A DNA stretch of 9,791 bases from Gammaproteobacteria bacterium (lineage in GTDB: Bacteria; Pseudomonadota; Gammaproteobacteria; GRL18). The notes beneath the pieces were generated by a model that saw only the letters and a program-made list of their open reading frames with translations, ran no database searches and was not told where the DNA came from. Numbering within the stretch: position 1 is the stretch's first letter; the number at the start of each line of letters is the position of its first letter. Positions 1-8,143 of the stretch are shown one piece after another. The position numbers were made by a program, and so were the translations under genes. Where the stretch lies: the NCBI GenBank assembly GCA_024511395.1, contig JANELJ010000054.1, positions 1 to 9,791 of the forward strand. The letters are read 5' to 3'.

Positions 1-196
1 ACTGGTTAAAGTAACGATGAATTTCCGAAAAATGCCTTGTCTCTTTATCACCCATAGCCGTAATCATACTCACTATTAGCTGAAAAGGGGGTATCTGTCT
101 TAATCGTTGGGAAAAACCTATATTTTTGCCTGGTTTATTAAGTTTCTTTTCACTCAATACGACTTTTAGTTTTTTTGATAATGAGGTTCTTTTCAT
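1..196 (-). CDS. IS4-like transposase, N-terminal part, cut by window edge
   Basis: The reverse strand from the ATG at 196-194 reads open for 65 codons to the window edge. It begins MKRTSLSKKLKVVL, then has FSQRLRQIPPFQLIVSMITA and later HRYFNQ. This basic head, the PFQL(I/V)VS hydrophobic helix and the 'LHRYFNQ'-like segment are what I recognise from the N-termini of IS4-type DDE transposases. The catalytic DDE residues lie beyond the edge, so activity cannot be judged. No Shine-Dalgarno sequence lies directly before this ATG. Instead a perfect 27-bp inverted repeat ends one base upstream, with a good TAGGAG on its far side. The IS end probably lies near 285-290, where the neighbouring GGDEF gene loses its reading frame. 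The family call rests on recalled similarity only. Confidence 0.7.
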   Translation of the reverse strand, partial: MKRTSLSKKLKVVLSEKKLNKPGKNIGFSQRLRQIPPFQLIVSMITAMGDKETRHFSEIHRYFNQ

Positions 197-197
197 T

Positions 198-260
198 TGA
201 AGCCAATTTGATGATAAATAATTGCCTGAATAACAATTATTTATCATCAAATTGGCTTCA
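198..260. repeat. Perfect 27-bp inverted repeat (hairpin) before the transposase start
   Basis: Arms at 198-224 and 234-260 are exact reverse complements, separated by a 9-nt loop (225-233). The left arm starts TGAAGCCAATTTGATGATAA. On the minus strand the hairpin lies between a strong Shine-Dalgarno sequence (TAGGAG, 272-267) and the transposase ATG (196-194). If the hairpin folds, only 7 unpaired bases separate GGAG from that ATG. It is followed by no U-tract on the minus strand, so it does not look like a terminator. It could also be a palindromic mini-element: a 7-bp direct repeat AAATGAA occurs at each side (263-257 and 198-192). Confidence 0.9.
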
Positions 261-266
261 TTTCAA

Positions 267-272
267 CTCCTA
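267..272 (-). promoter_or_regulatory. Shine-Dalgarno TAGGAG on the far side of the hairpin
   Basis: TAGGAG on the minus strand lies 5 nt before a four-residue leader ORF (ATG 261-259, AAG CCA ATT, stop TGA 249-247). It is 70 nt, by linear count, from the transposase ATG. Through a folded hairpin it would sit 7 nt from the transposase ATG. It may therefore serve the leader, the transposase, or both. Confidence 0.45.
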
Positions 273-288
273 AAGATCATACCTATGA

Positions 289-1537
289 GGCGGTATTGGC
301 TTCCTGTTTTTCCAGAAATCCACTAACACCTTTAATCTGGCCATTGAAGAAGTAGTCTCTGACGTGATCCCTGTTACCGAACTCAAGGATAAAATACAGA
401 AAACCGTAACACCATTTAATCGTTATCTTGAAACTGGTGCCCTTGATGAAAAAAATTGTTTTTACAGCTCAGTAAAGATATCCAGAAAGCCTTAAATCAT
501 CCTGCTAAGCAGGACGCCACTCAATTATCACTGGCCAATGATATTTATCAGTCTGCCTATCTTAACTGGCGTAATGCCCACCGTATTGCCGTTAAAATTT
601 TTAACCGGATTGATCATAAAGATGTCCAGACTCAGAAACCACCCTGGCTCTGGATAAGCTGCACCTTTCCATGCAAAACCAGGTTAAAATCCGCTTTCAG
701 AAAGCCAAGGAGTTAAAACTTAACACCCTGCTTCTGATCAGTTTTGTATTTCTGCTGGTGTATATTTCAACCCTTGCCACCATTATGATGCTTAACCGCT
801 CTATTCTCGAACCTATCGTTAAACTGGAACAATGGGCCTCTAATTTTTCCAGAGACCAGTCCTTTACCCCTTTAAAACTGAACGCCTACCGGGAGTTTGA
901 GTTTATTGCCCAGACCTATAACCGACTATTTCAAATGCTGCAAGATGATAAGGATATTCTCGCGGCATTATCACAGAAGGATGATCTGACCCAGTTAAAT
1001 AACAAGCGCAGCCTGATCACTCGTCTGACCGATGAGCACAGCAGCCACCAGTGTTACAACACCCGTTACAGTCTGATGCTGATAGATGTGGATCACCTGG
1101 GCTCCATCAGTCAGAACTATGGCGCACATATCTGTGATTTAACCCTGATACAGATAGCCCGACTGCTGGAACACGCCATCCGCCCCACTGACTTCCTGGC
1201 CCGTTATAATAGCGATGAGTTTCTTATTATTCTGCCGGAGGTAGAGCTGCATGCTGCCAATATTACCGCTGAACGCATACGTAACGCTATTTCTGAACAT
1301 GTTTTCAAGTTTGAGAACCACAAGTTCGGTATTACAGTTAGTATCGGCTTTGCTATTGTGCAGGATAATCAACCCCTGGAAGAAGTACTGCAATGTGTTG
1401 ACTTTGCCGTTCAGAAGGCCAAGCTGGCCGGTAGAAATCAGGTTCAGTACTGTAATACCGAAACGGTTAAAAACAGCAACTTTACGCCCAAATACCTGTT
1501 TACCGCAGATTTTAAACTTTACAAAGACCAAACCTGA
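289..1537 (+). pseudogene. Membrane GGDEF (c-di-GMP-type) protein, 5'-truncated and frameshifted
   Basis: Three plus-strand pieces join into one protein. From 289 it reads a periplasmic sensor start (FLFFQKSTNTFN, IEEVVSDVIPVTEL), which shifts by one base in the A7 run at 449-455. The second frame runs to about 630 (LSKDIQKALNHPAKQD). It then shifts again in the same direction into the frame that ends at 1537. That last piece holds a transmembrane helix (residues 17-41 counted from the ATG at 671), a HAMP-like linker (residues 42-95) and a GGDEF domain (about 103-265). The GGDEF motif is NSDEF (1208-1222), and the FKxxND and HxxGD positions are altered (LGSISQ, HICD), so synthase activity is unlikely. 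The inhibitory-site motif RPTD lies five residues upstream. In-frame stop TGA 286-288 and the missing first TM helix indicate the 5' end was lost where the IS begins. Confidence 0.85.
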
Positions 1538-1556
1538 ATAAATCACCTGTAATTCA

Positions 1557-1565
1557 TGTTATAAT
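1557..1565 (+). promoter_or_regulatory. Extended -10 promoter of the FKBP gene
   Basis: TGT followed by a consensus TATAAT (1560-1565) forms an extended -10 element, 64 nt before the FKBP start codon. No good -35 hexamer is seen at the usual distance, which is acceptable for extended -10 promoters. Transcription would start near 1572, inside the small GCGTTTTTAAACGC palindrome (1569-1582). Confidence 0.5.
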
Positions 1566-1628
1566 TCTGCGTTTTTAAACGCCGGCTTTTTATTTCAAAA
1601 ACCTGAGCCGACTAACCGAGTGGTCATT

Positions 1629-2133
1629 ATGAGTAACGAAGAATTAACAATTAAAACAGATACTGAAAAAGTCAGCTATGGTATCGGTCTGCAATTAGGT
1701 CAGCAGGTCAAGGGTCAGTCTTTTCCAGGTTTCAGCCTAGATGCTCTGATAATAGGCTTAAGTGATATTTTCAATAACAAGCCCATGCGTTTTTCAGAAA
1801 ACGAAATGCAGGCGGCTTTTTCTGCCATTAACCAGAAAATTCAGGAACAGTCCGCTAAAGCGGCTGAATCCAATAAAGCAAAAGGTAAAGCCTACCTGGA
1901 TGAAAATGCTAAAAAAGAAGGGGTGGTAACGACTGAATCCGGCCTGCAGTACGAAATTTTAAAAGAAGGTACCGGCAAAAAGCCAAGCCCTGCAGATGAT
2001 GCCCGTGGGTTCAAAATGGCGCCTAACTATCCCATCGTATCTGGCCTATGGTGACCAAGGCTCAGCCCCGGTTATTGCACCCGGAGCTACACTGATATTT
2101 GATATTGAATTACTGGATATTAAAGACAAGTAA
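1629..2133 (+). pseudogene. FKBP-type peptidyl-prolyl isomerase (FklB/Mip-like) with internal deletion
   Basis: The N-terminal FKBP dimerisation region is intact: the TDTEKVSYGIGLQLGQQVK start, the helix rich in Ala/Lys/Gln, and the linker into ESGLQYEILKEGTGKKPS. After PADD the sequence jumps to ATG CCC GTG GGT TCA AAA TGG (from about 1997), which encodes MPVGSKWRL in another frame. It continues as IPSYLAYGDQG and ends IFDIELLDIKDK at the TAA 2131-2133. Compared with intact FklB proteins, about 43 codons are missing, including the HYxGxLxDGxxFDSS and VIPGW parts of the active site. The loss is not a multiple of three, so translation leaves the frame and stops at 2054 after 141 residues from this ATG. 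Proline isomerisation should be lost; the dimerisation helix could still be made. The start is ATG 1629 with a weak GAG before it; GTG 1620 is in frame. Confidence 0.88.
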
Positions 2134-2187
2134 TTTTAATAATCGGGTTCCCATGATTCACATGAGAACTACCTTAATCTTAACCGC

Positions 2188-2685
2188 TTATTTCTGCCTG
2201 TTTTTCCTTCTCAAACGAAAAAAATCCTTTAAAATCTGCCCACACTCTTCAGCCAGCATCCCTGACTGTACTTCCACCTGATGATTAAACTGACTGTTCT
2301 GTAATAAATTCAGTACACTGCCTGCGGCTCCGGCTCTAGGCTCTACAGCCCCAAACACCACCCGCTCAACACGGGCATGCACAATTGCTCCTGCGCACAT
2401 ACTGCAGGGCTCAATGGTAATATACAAAGTAGTACCCGGCAGCCGATAATTCTGCTCAACCTGAGCAGCCCGGCGAATAGCCATAATTTCCGCATGGGCC
2501 GTAGGATCATGCCCGGCAACAGGCTGATTCCAGCCCTCAGCCAGCAACTGATTATCCTTAACCAGCACCGCACCCACCGGCACCTCATCCAGTTGTGCCG
2601 CCTTATGCGCCAGCATTAAAGCCTGGTGCATCCATAACTCATCCTGCTTATCTTTATTTTGTACAGATACATGACTGTTTCCCAT
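2188..2685 (-). CDS. tadA: tRNA-specific adenosine deaminase TadA
   Basis: This enzyme deaminates adenosine 34 in the anticodon of tRNA-Arg(ACG) to inosine, letting one tRNA read several Arg codons. It is normally essential. The 165-residue length fits the family. The zinc/catalytic motifs are complete: HAE at residues 64-66 (PTAHAEIMAI) and PCSMC at 93-97 (IEPCSMCAGA). Further matches to E. coli TadA include EVPVGAVLV, the NYRL segment, GAAGS and the C-terminal DFFRLRR helix. The start is ATG 2685, with an AGGTAG Shine-Dalgarno sequence about 8 nt upstream. It converges with the broken FKBP gene, 54 bp away. In related genomes tadA often lies directly downstream of guaA; here a Fic remnant separates them. 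Confidence 0.97.
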   Translation of the reverse strand: MGNSHVSVQNKDKQDELWMHQALMLAHKAAQLDEVPVGAVLVKDNQLLAEGWNQPVAGHDPTAHAEIMAIRRAAQVEQNYRLPGTTLYITIEPCSMCAGAIVHARVERVVFGAVEPRAGAAGSVLNLLQNSQFNHQVEVQSGMLAEECGQILKDFFRLRRKNRQK

Positions 2686-2914
2686 TCACACTACCTGTCA
2701 CTTCTTATCTTTCACGCCATATTCCACACAAAAATGACGTGAATATAAAAAATTAATCATGCCACATCCGAAATCATTCCCACTCTTGATTATCAATAAT
2801 CCTTTTTTGTCTTTTTTATTCAATGGCTTTTTTTCCTGCTAAACGATAATAGCATGAAAAATACCATACTCAGAAAATCTTTCTAATTGACACAGAAATC
2901 GCTGAGTCACAAAG
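2686..2914. other. Noncoding stretch between tadA and the Fic remnant
   Basis: These 229 bases are AT-rich and hold no convincing gene. They contain the outer attachment-like repeat copy (2773-2785). By inference, 2686-2772 is the old guaA-tadA spacer carrying tadA upstream signals, and 2786-2914 is element DNA downstream of the Fic stop. A TATATT on the minus strand in the tadA-proximal part is a weak -10 candidate without a recognisable -35 box. Confidence 0.5.
2773..2785 (-). repeat. 13-bp direct repeat, outer copy (displaced guaA 3' end)
   Basis: Reads GAGTGGGAATGAT on the minus strand, identical to the last codons and stop of guaA at 4212-4200. Sequence on either side differs. It would be the original guaA 3' end displaced when an element inserted at guaA. 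Confidence 0.65.
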
Positions 2915-4045
2915 TCAATCATTCCCCTTAGAACCCAATCCGTCCGGCTCAACAACAGTCAACTCATAACGCGTTGTTCTGCCACCACCCGGTAGCGGCA
3001 CAATGATCCCCTTGGCAACCAGATCAGATAGATTACGACTGGCTGTTCTGTTTGGGCACTTGGTAATCGCTTCGTATTTCCTAGTTGTTATACCTCCTTC
3101 AAAACATTTTCGGCCCTCCGCGAACACTCTCGACACCATCTTCGCCTGCCGCTTATTCAGCTGATCACCATAGACTTCGTAGAAACGTGTCTTGGCCAGT
3201 ACAAAATCCACTTCTTCCCGAGCAATATTCTGTGCCTTGATGATGGTGTCTGCGAAGTAATCCAGCCAGACATTGACGTCAAGGCATCCACGGCTCGCGT
3301 TCTCCAGTTGCGGATAATAGGACTTTTTATCCGCTTCTATCGCCGTGGCTAAACAAGCCGTAGTGGGATAATCGAGAGACTGCGAAAGTGCATGGTCAGC
3401 AATCGCCCTGCCGACTCTCCCATTACCATCGTCAAAGGGATGAATCACCTCGAACCAGAGGTGGGCAATCCCGGGGACCTTCTTATCCTCATTCAAGGGA
3501 CTGGTCCGGTTGTACCAGTCGATGAATCTGGCCATTTCATCAGGCACCTTAGCTGCTGGCGGGGCCTCATAGTGAACCTTTTCCCAACCGTAAGGCCCAC
3601 TCACAATTTGCATGTGCGAAGGATCGTGCGGTATGCGCCCCGTAGAAGTGACGTATAACGCTGCTCTGGAACAGCCATGGATTGCCACTTGCCCAGCAGT
3701 TCATGCGTCAGGGATGTTTGCTAGTTTTTGCGGACGTCCACCAGCAGCAAAGCAGCCCCCGCTGCTTTCTGGTCTATGTTCTCCGGTAGCATATCCGATG
3801 CTATCAAAGACAGTAGTGATGACCTGAGATTCCCTGTCCAGATCCTCGCCCTCAACCGCGCTGGTTTTGATGGCTTCAGAAAGCATCAAGTCGATCGTAG
3901 CATCTTCTTGGGACACCATAGGAAGCGCATCAAAGCGACCAACCAAGCGCTCTGAGTTCAGACGAAATTCAAATTCCCGGTCTTCAAGCATTCGCTTTTC
4001 ATAGCGAAAATCTGGCCAGTCAGGCTGTTACCATATCCATCTCAT
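2915..4045 (-). pseudogene. Fic-family protein (AMPylase type), multiply disrupted
   Basis: Fic enzymes transfer AMP or related groups to target proteins. The reconstructed protein starts MRWIW at ATG 4045; ATG 4063, with GGTGG before it, is an in-frame alternative. Codon 6 is TAA (4030-4028), then QPDWPDFRYEKR and FEFRLNSERLVGRFDALP follow. The N-terminal inhibitory motif TSAVEG is present, then LDRE. A frameshift at about 3825-3830 leads into RSSLLSLIASDMLPENIDQK, which meets a TAG (3723-3721) where the family has Trp. A missing base near 3626 restores the frame before HMQIVSGPYG. The remaining part is open to 2915 and includes the catalytic motif HPFDDGNGRVGR and a C-terminal winged-helix-like region (ITTRKYEAITKCPNRTASR). 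The segment VPGIAHLWF seems about five residues shorter than I recall for relatives. With four lesions it should not give an active enzyme. Confidence 0.92.
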
Positions 4046-4199
4046 GGCGCGATTACAATCCATAATAACACCACCAATGATCAAGAACTGGCATCTGAGC
4101 GTTACCCATAAAAAACACCATGATATATACTATTGATGATGCAGATTATATTATCAATTTGATTGTTTTTACCATTAATTTCAATATGTTACAAACCCC
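4046..4199. other. AT-rich spacer between guaA and the Fic remnant
   Basis: No gene is seen in these 154 bases. On the minus strand a TATAAT (4150-4145) lies 17 nt after GGTAAA (4173-4168), a weak candidate Fic promoter. ATTGATGAT (4132-4140) and ATTATCAAT (4150-4158) can form a 9-bp stem with one G-T pair. The spacer would be the guaA-proximal end of the integrated element. Confidence 0.45.
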
Positions 4200-4212
4200 A
4201 TCATTCCCACTC
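4200..4212 (-). repeat. 13-bp direct repeat, guaA copy
   Basis: GAGTGGGAATGAT on the minus strand encodes the final Glu-Trp-Glu and stop of guaA plus one base. It is identical to 2785-2773. In the integration model this copy came in with the element and rebuilt the guaA 3' end. Confidence 0.65.
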
Positions 4213-5775
4213 AATCGTAGCGGGAGGCTTGAAAGAAATATCGTAACTGACGCGGGTGACTTCATCTACCTCATTAATAATCCGGCTGGAAATGGTTTCC
4301 AGAACTTCGTAAGGCAGGTGGGCCCAGCGGGCGGTCATAAAGTCAATGGTTTCTACGGCGCGCAGGGCAATGACATAGGAATAACAGCGGCCATCGCCTT
4401 TAACACCCACCGACTTGACTGGTAAAAAGACAGAAAAGGCCTGTGAGACTTTATGGTAGAGGTCGTTTTTATGCAGTTCTTCAATAAAAATGGCATCAGC
4501 TTGGCGCAGAATGTCGGCGTATTCTTTTTTTACTTCACCCAGAATACGCACACCCAGACCCGGGCCGGGGAAAGGATGGCGATAGACCATGTCGTAGGGT
4601 AGGCCCAGCTCCAGGCCCAGTTCCCGGACTTCATCTTTAAACAGTTCACGCAGGGGTTCTACCAAGCCCAGTTCCATATCATCGGGCAGGCCTCCGACAT
4701 TATGATGGGACTTAATCAGGTGAGCTGTGCCGTTCTGACCGCCGGATTCAATCACATCGGGATAAATGGTACCCTGTGCCAGCCATTTGGCATTGGTCAG
4801 CTTACCGGCTTCTTCATCAAACACATTAATAAATTCATGACCGATGATTTTACGCTTCTGCTCCGGATCGCTGACACCGGCCAATTTATCCAGAAAACGT
4901 TTTTCAGCATCGATCCGCAGTACACGAATCCCCATATGCTGGGCAAACATGGCCATAACCTGGCCGCCTTCATGCAGGCGTAATAAACCGTTATCCACAA
5001 ACACACAGGTCAGTTGCTCACCAATGGCCTTATGCAGCAAGGCTGCCACCACCGATGAATCCACCCCGCCGGACAGCCCTAAAACCACTTCATCGCTGCC
5101 AACTTTGGCACGGATGTTTTTTATACTGTCTTCAATAATATTTCCCGGGGTCCACAGGGTATCACAGCCGCAGATATCCACAATAAAACGTTCAAAAATA
5201 CGTTTGCCCTGCTTGGTATGGGTAACCTCTGGGTGAAACTGGCTGCCGTAAAAATGACGGGTTTCATCCGCCATGGCAGCAATGGGTGCATTGTCGGTAC
5301 TGGCCATGAGTTTAAAGCCTTCCGGCATTTCCACAACCCGGTCGCCATGAGACATCCACACATCCAGCATACCGTAGCCTTCTTCAGTAACGTGATCTTC
5401 AATATCTTTTAACAACTGGGTATGGCCGCGGGCTCTGACCTGGGCATAACCGTATTCATGGTGATCGGCGTTTTCCACCTTGCCGCCCAGCTGTTCCGTC
5501 ATTGTCTGCATACCGTAGCAGATCCCTAGCACAGGAACACCCAGTTCAAAGACAATATCAGCCGCTCTTGGCGTATCGGTAGCCGTTACGGTTTCAGGAC
5601 CGCCAGAAAGAATAATCCCTTTAGGGTCAAATTCCTTAATGGCTTCAGCCGCATAGTTGGAAGGATGTATTTCACAATAAACCCCAATTTCACGTACTCG
5701 CCGGGCTATTAACTGGGTATATTGAGAACCAAAATCCAGAATAAGAATTCGGTGGTCATGAATATTTTGCGTCAT
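4201..5775 (-). CDS. guaA: GMP synthase (glutamine-hydrolysing)
   Basis: This enzyme converts XMP, ATP and glutamine to GMP, the last step of guanine nucleotide synthesis, in the cytoplasm. It is 524 residues, normal for bacteria. The N-terminal class I glutaminase has the catalytic triad: Cys86 in GICYGMQ, and His181 and Glu183 in FHPEVTHT. The ATP pyrophosphatase domain has the PP-loop SGGVDSS at 235-241. The C-terminal dimerisation domain ends PPATIEWE. The start is ATG 5775, preceded by AGGA with 7 nt spacing. It lies 109 nt downstream of guaB on the same strand, as in the classical guaBA operon, with a terminator-like hairpin between. Its last 12 bases form part of a direct repeat that seems to be an integration site; the C-terminal residues look normal. 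Confidence 0.98.
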   Translation of the reverse strand: MTQNIHDHRILILDFGSQYTQLIARRVREIGVYCEIHPSNYAAEAIKEFDPKGIILSGGPETVTATDTPRAADIVFELGVPVLGICYGMQTMTEQLGGKVENADHHEYGYAQVRARGHTQLLKDIEDHVTEEGYGMLDVWMSHGDRVVEMPEGFKLMASTDNAPIAAMADETRHFYGSQFHPEVTHTKQGKRIFERFIVDICGCDTLWTPGNIIEDSIKNIRAKVGSDEVVLGLSGGVDSSVVAALLHKAIGEQLTCVFVDNGLLRLHEGGQVMAMFAQHMGIRVLRIDAEKRFLDKLAGVSDPEQKRKIIGHEFINVFDEEAGKLTNAKWLAQGTIYPDVIESGGQNGTAHLIKSHHNVGGLPDDMELGLVEPLRELFKDEVRELGLELGLPYDMVYRHPFPGPGLGVRILGEVKKEYADILRQADAIFIEELHKNDLYHKVSQAFSVFLPVKSVGVKGDGRCYSYVIALRAVETIDFMTARWAHLPYEVLETISSRIINEVDEVTRVSYDISFKPPATIEWE

Positions 5776-5817
5776 GGGTTTTCCTGTATTTCAAATTAGG
5801 CTGTTTTTAAAAAGGCA

Positions 5818-5848
5818 GTTAAAAAACAAGGCCGGATATACCGACCTT
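5818..5848 (-). terminator. Terminator/attenuator-like hairpin between guaB and guaA
   Basis: On the minus strand AAGGTCGG (5848-5841) pairs with CCGGCCTT (5833... to 5828 side, with one G-T pair) around a TATAT loop, and a T-rich tract TTGTTTTTT follows at 5829-5821. This is the form of a rho-independent terminator located just after guaB. Partial termination here would lower guaA relative to guaB. No separate guaA promoter is obvious in the spacer, so some read-through is expected. Confidence 0.6.
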
Positions 5849-5884
5849 TTATAGTGATGTTATGAGCTGCTTATTAACCGGAAA

Positions 5885-7357
<1,473 letters not shown>

Positions 7358-7386
7358 TCAAGGTGAATTTAAATAGATAACAGAGT

Positions 7387-7415
7387 ATTATAGTCTATTT
7401 TCCTGTTCTGGAAAA
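7387..7415 (-). promoter_or_regulatory. guaB promoter candidate with overlapping palindrome
   Basis: On the minus strand a consensus TATAAT (7392-7387) lies 17 nt after TTTTCC (7415-7410), a weak -35 hexamer. The perfect palindrome with arms TTTTCC / GGAAAA and a 6-nt centre (7398-7415) covers the -35 box and most of the spacer. That is a typical place for a repressor or activator to bind. It does not look like the PurR operator of E. coli. No hairpin terminator separates it from the upstream glycosylase gene. Confidence 0.55.
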
Positions 7416-7452
7416 CCATAAAAAACAGAAAAAGTAAAACCGAAAAGTACAT

Positions 7453-8034
7453 TTACTGGAGGCATTTGCGGCAGACAAAACGCCAGGGCAGTTCTTTTGC
7501 TTTGGAGATACCTATCCGCTCAGTTTGCGTAACCTCTTCCGGCTTATAGCCCTGCTCTTCCAGATAAATGTCTGACTGTCTGTCCAGCAAATCCACACCA
7601 TTGTGGGCTTTATCAAAACCATAGGCCATGGCCAGTTTAGCAGGGCCGTCGGCCAAGTTTTTATGCCGTCCTTTGCGGTTAAGCAGCATAATATCCCGCC
7701 CCTCCAGCGGCAGCACAGAACGGATCAAAACCGCTTCGGCCCGATCTGGCTCACCGGTAACAATATTAATGCAGTAATGCATCCCATAGGTAAAATAGAC
7801 ATACAGATGTCCGGCCCGCCAGAACATCACCTCATTACGCTTGCTGCGTTTGCCGCCAAAAGCATGACAGGATTCTTCATCCTGGGAATAAGCTTCCGTT
7901 TCATTAATAATCCCTTTAATAATCCCGGCAGGACTCTTATGTACCAGCACCTTGCCCAATAAGTCCTGCGCCAGTTCCAGAGTGGTTTTATTATTAAAAA
8001 AGCTCCTGTTTAAACGTTTGTTTTGTTTGCTCAT
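7453..8034 (-). CDS. 3-methyladenine DNA glycosylase, AAG/Mpg type
   Basis: This is a base-excision repair enzyme that removes alkylated purines such as 3-methyladenine, and often hypoxanthine, from DNA. The family match is to the eukaryotic-type AAG fold (Pur_DNA_glyco), unrelated to E. coli Tag or AlkA. Numbering from ATG 8034 (193 residues), it has LAQDLLGK near the N-terminus and the catalytic segment NETEAYSQDEESCHAF, in which Glu47 corresponds to the water-activating glutamate. The DNA-binding core GHLYVYFTYGMHYCINIV and the DGPAKL segment follow. The open frame extends upstream to 8148, but those 38 codons do not resemble the family and overlap the xseA upstream region, so I chose 8034 despite a weak Shine-Dalgarno sequence (AGAAAC). 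It is divergent from xseA and co-directional with guaBA. Confidence 0.93.
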   Translation of the reverse strand: MSKQNKRLNRSFFNNKTTLELAQDLLGKVLVHKSPAGIIKGIINETEAYSQDEESCHAFGGKRSKRNEVMFWRAGHLYVYFTYGMHYCINIVTGEPDRAEAVLIRSVLPLEGRDIMLLNRKGRHKNLADGPAKLAMAYGFDKAHNGVDLLDRQSDIYLEEQGYKPEEVTQTERIGISKAKELPWRFVCRKCLQ

Positions 8035-8093
8035 ATTTCTGTTTCTTTTATTACTTTCAAGCTGACAACCCCATACACCCTTCGCCTCTCTGT

Positions 8094-8109
8094 CTCTTAT
8101 TATTAAGAG
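8094..8109. repeat. 16-bp palindrome in the mpg-xseA divergent region
   Basis: CTCTTA and TAAGAG form perfect 6-bp arms around a TTAT centre, between two divergent repair genes. It could be a shared operator. It does not fit the CTG-N10-CAG LexA pattern. Function is unknown. Confidence 0.4.
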
Positions 8110-8143
8110 CAGATGAGAAGATATCAAAACACTCCCGTCAAAA

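Larger units (their letters stand above)
2773..4199. mobile_element. Remnant of an integrative element inserted at the guaA 3' end
   Basis: The segment is delimited by exact 13-bp direct repeats, one being the 3' end of guaA. It carries a single accessory gene, a Fic pseudogene, and separates guaA from tadA, which are neighbours in many gammaproteobacteria. The 3' end of guaA is a known integration hotspot for islands carrying tyrosine recombinases. No integrase is present, so this would be a deleted leftover that can no longer move itself. A 9-mer ATTATCAAT also occurs close inside both ends (2789-2797 and 4150-4158) and could be an accessory recombination site. The element model is inference; the repeats and gene content are seen directly. 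Confidence 0.55.

Noticed and set aside
285..326. Short ORF MRRYWLPVFPEIH as the start of the GGDEF protein
   Set aside because: It stops after 13 codons in a different frame from the homologous sensor sequence.
449..456. Slippery heptamer A AAA AAT giving a programmed -1 frameshift in the GGDEF gene
   Set aside because: The heptamer fits in phase and a -1 slip would enter the right frame, but a second unrelated frameshift follows about 180 nt later and the 5' end is missing, so decay explains it better.
456..716. Separate 86-residue protein
   Set aside because: It starts at a TTG inside the GGDEF pseudogene, and its tail after about 630 is out-of-frame reading of the same gene.
1569..1582. 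GCGTTTTTAAACGC palindrome as terminator of the GGDEF gene
   Set aside because: Almost no loop, the T-run comes four bases after the stem, and it overlaps the predicted FKBP transcription start.
2147..2169. Hairpin between the FKBP pseudogene and tadA as a bidirectional terminator
   Set aside because: The stem is short (4+4 bp with a mismatch) and no T-tract follows on either strand.
2707..2830. Small minus-strand ORF (around SGNDFGCGMINFLYSRHFCV) upstream of tadA
   Set aside because: No good start codon or ribosome site and no family recognised; it spans the attachment-like repeat and reads like spacer.
8090..8112. LexA (SOS) box between mpg and xseA
   Set aside because: CTG and CAG flank the palindrome but are 17 nt apart, not the 10 nt of the gammaproteobacterial LexA site.
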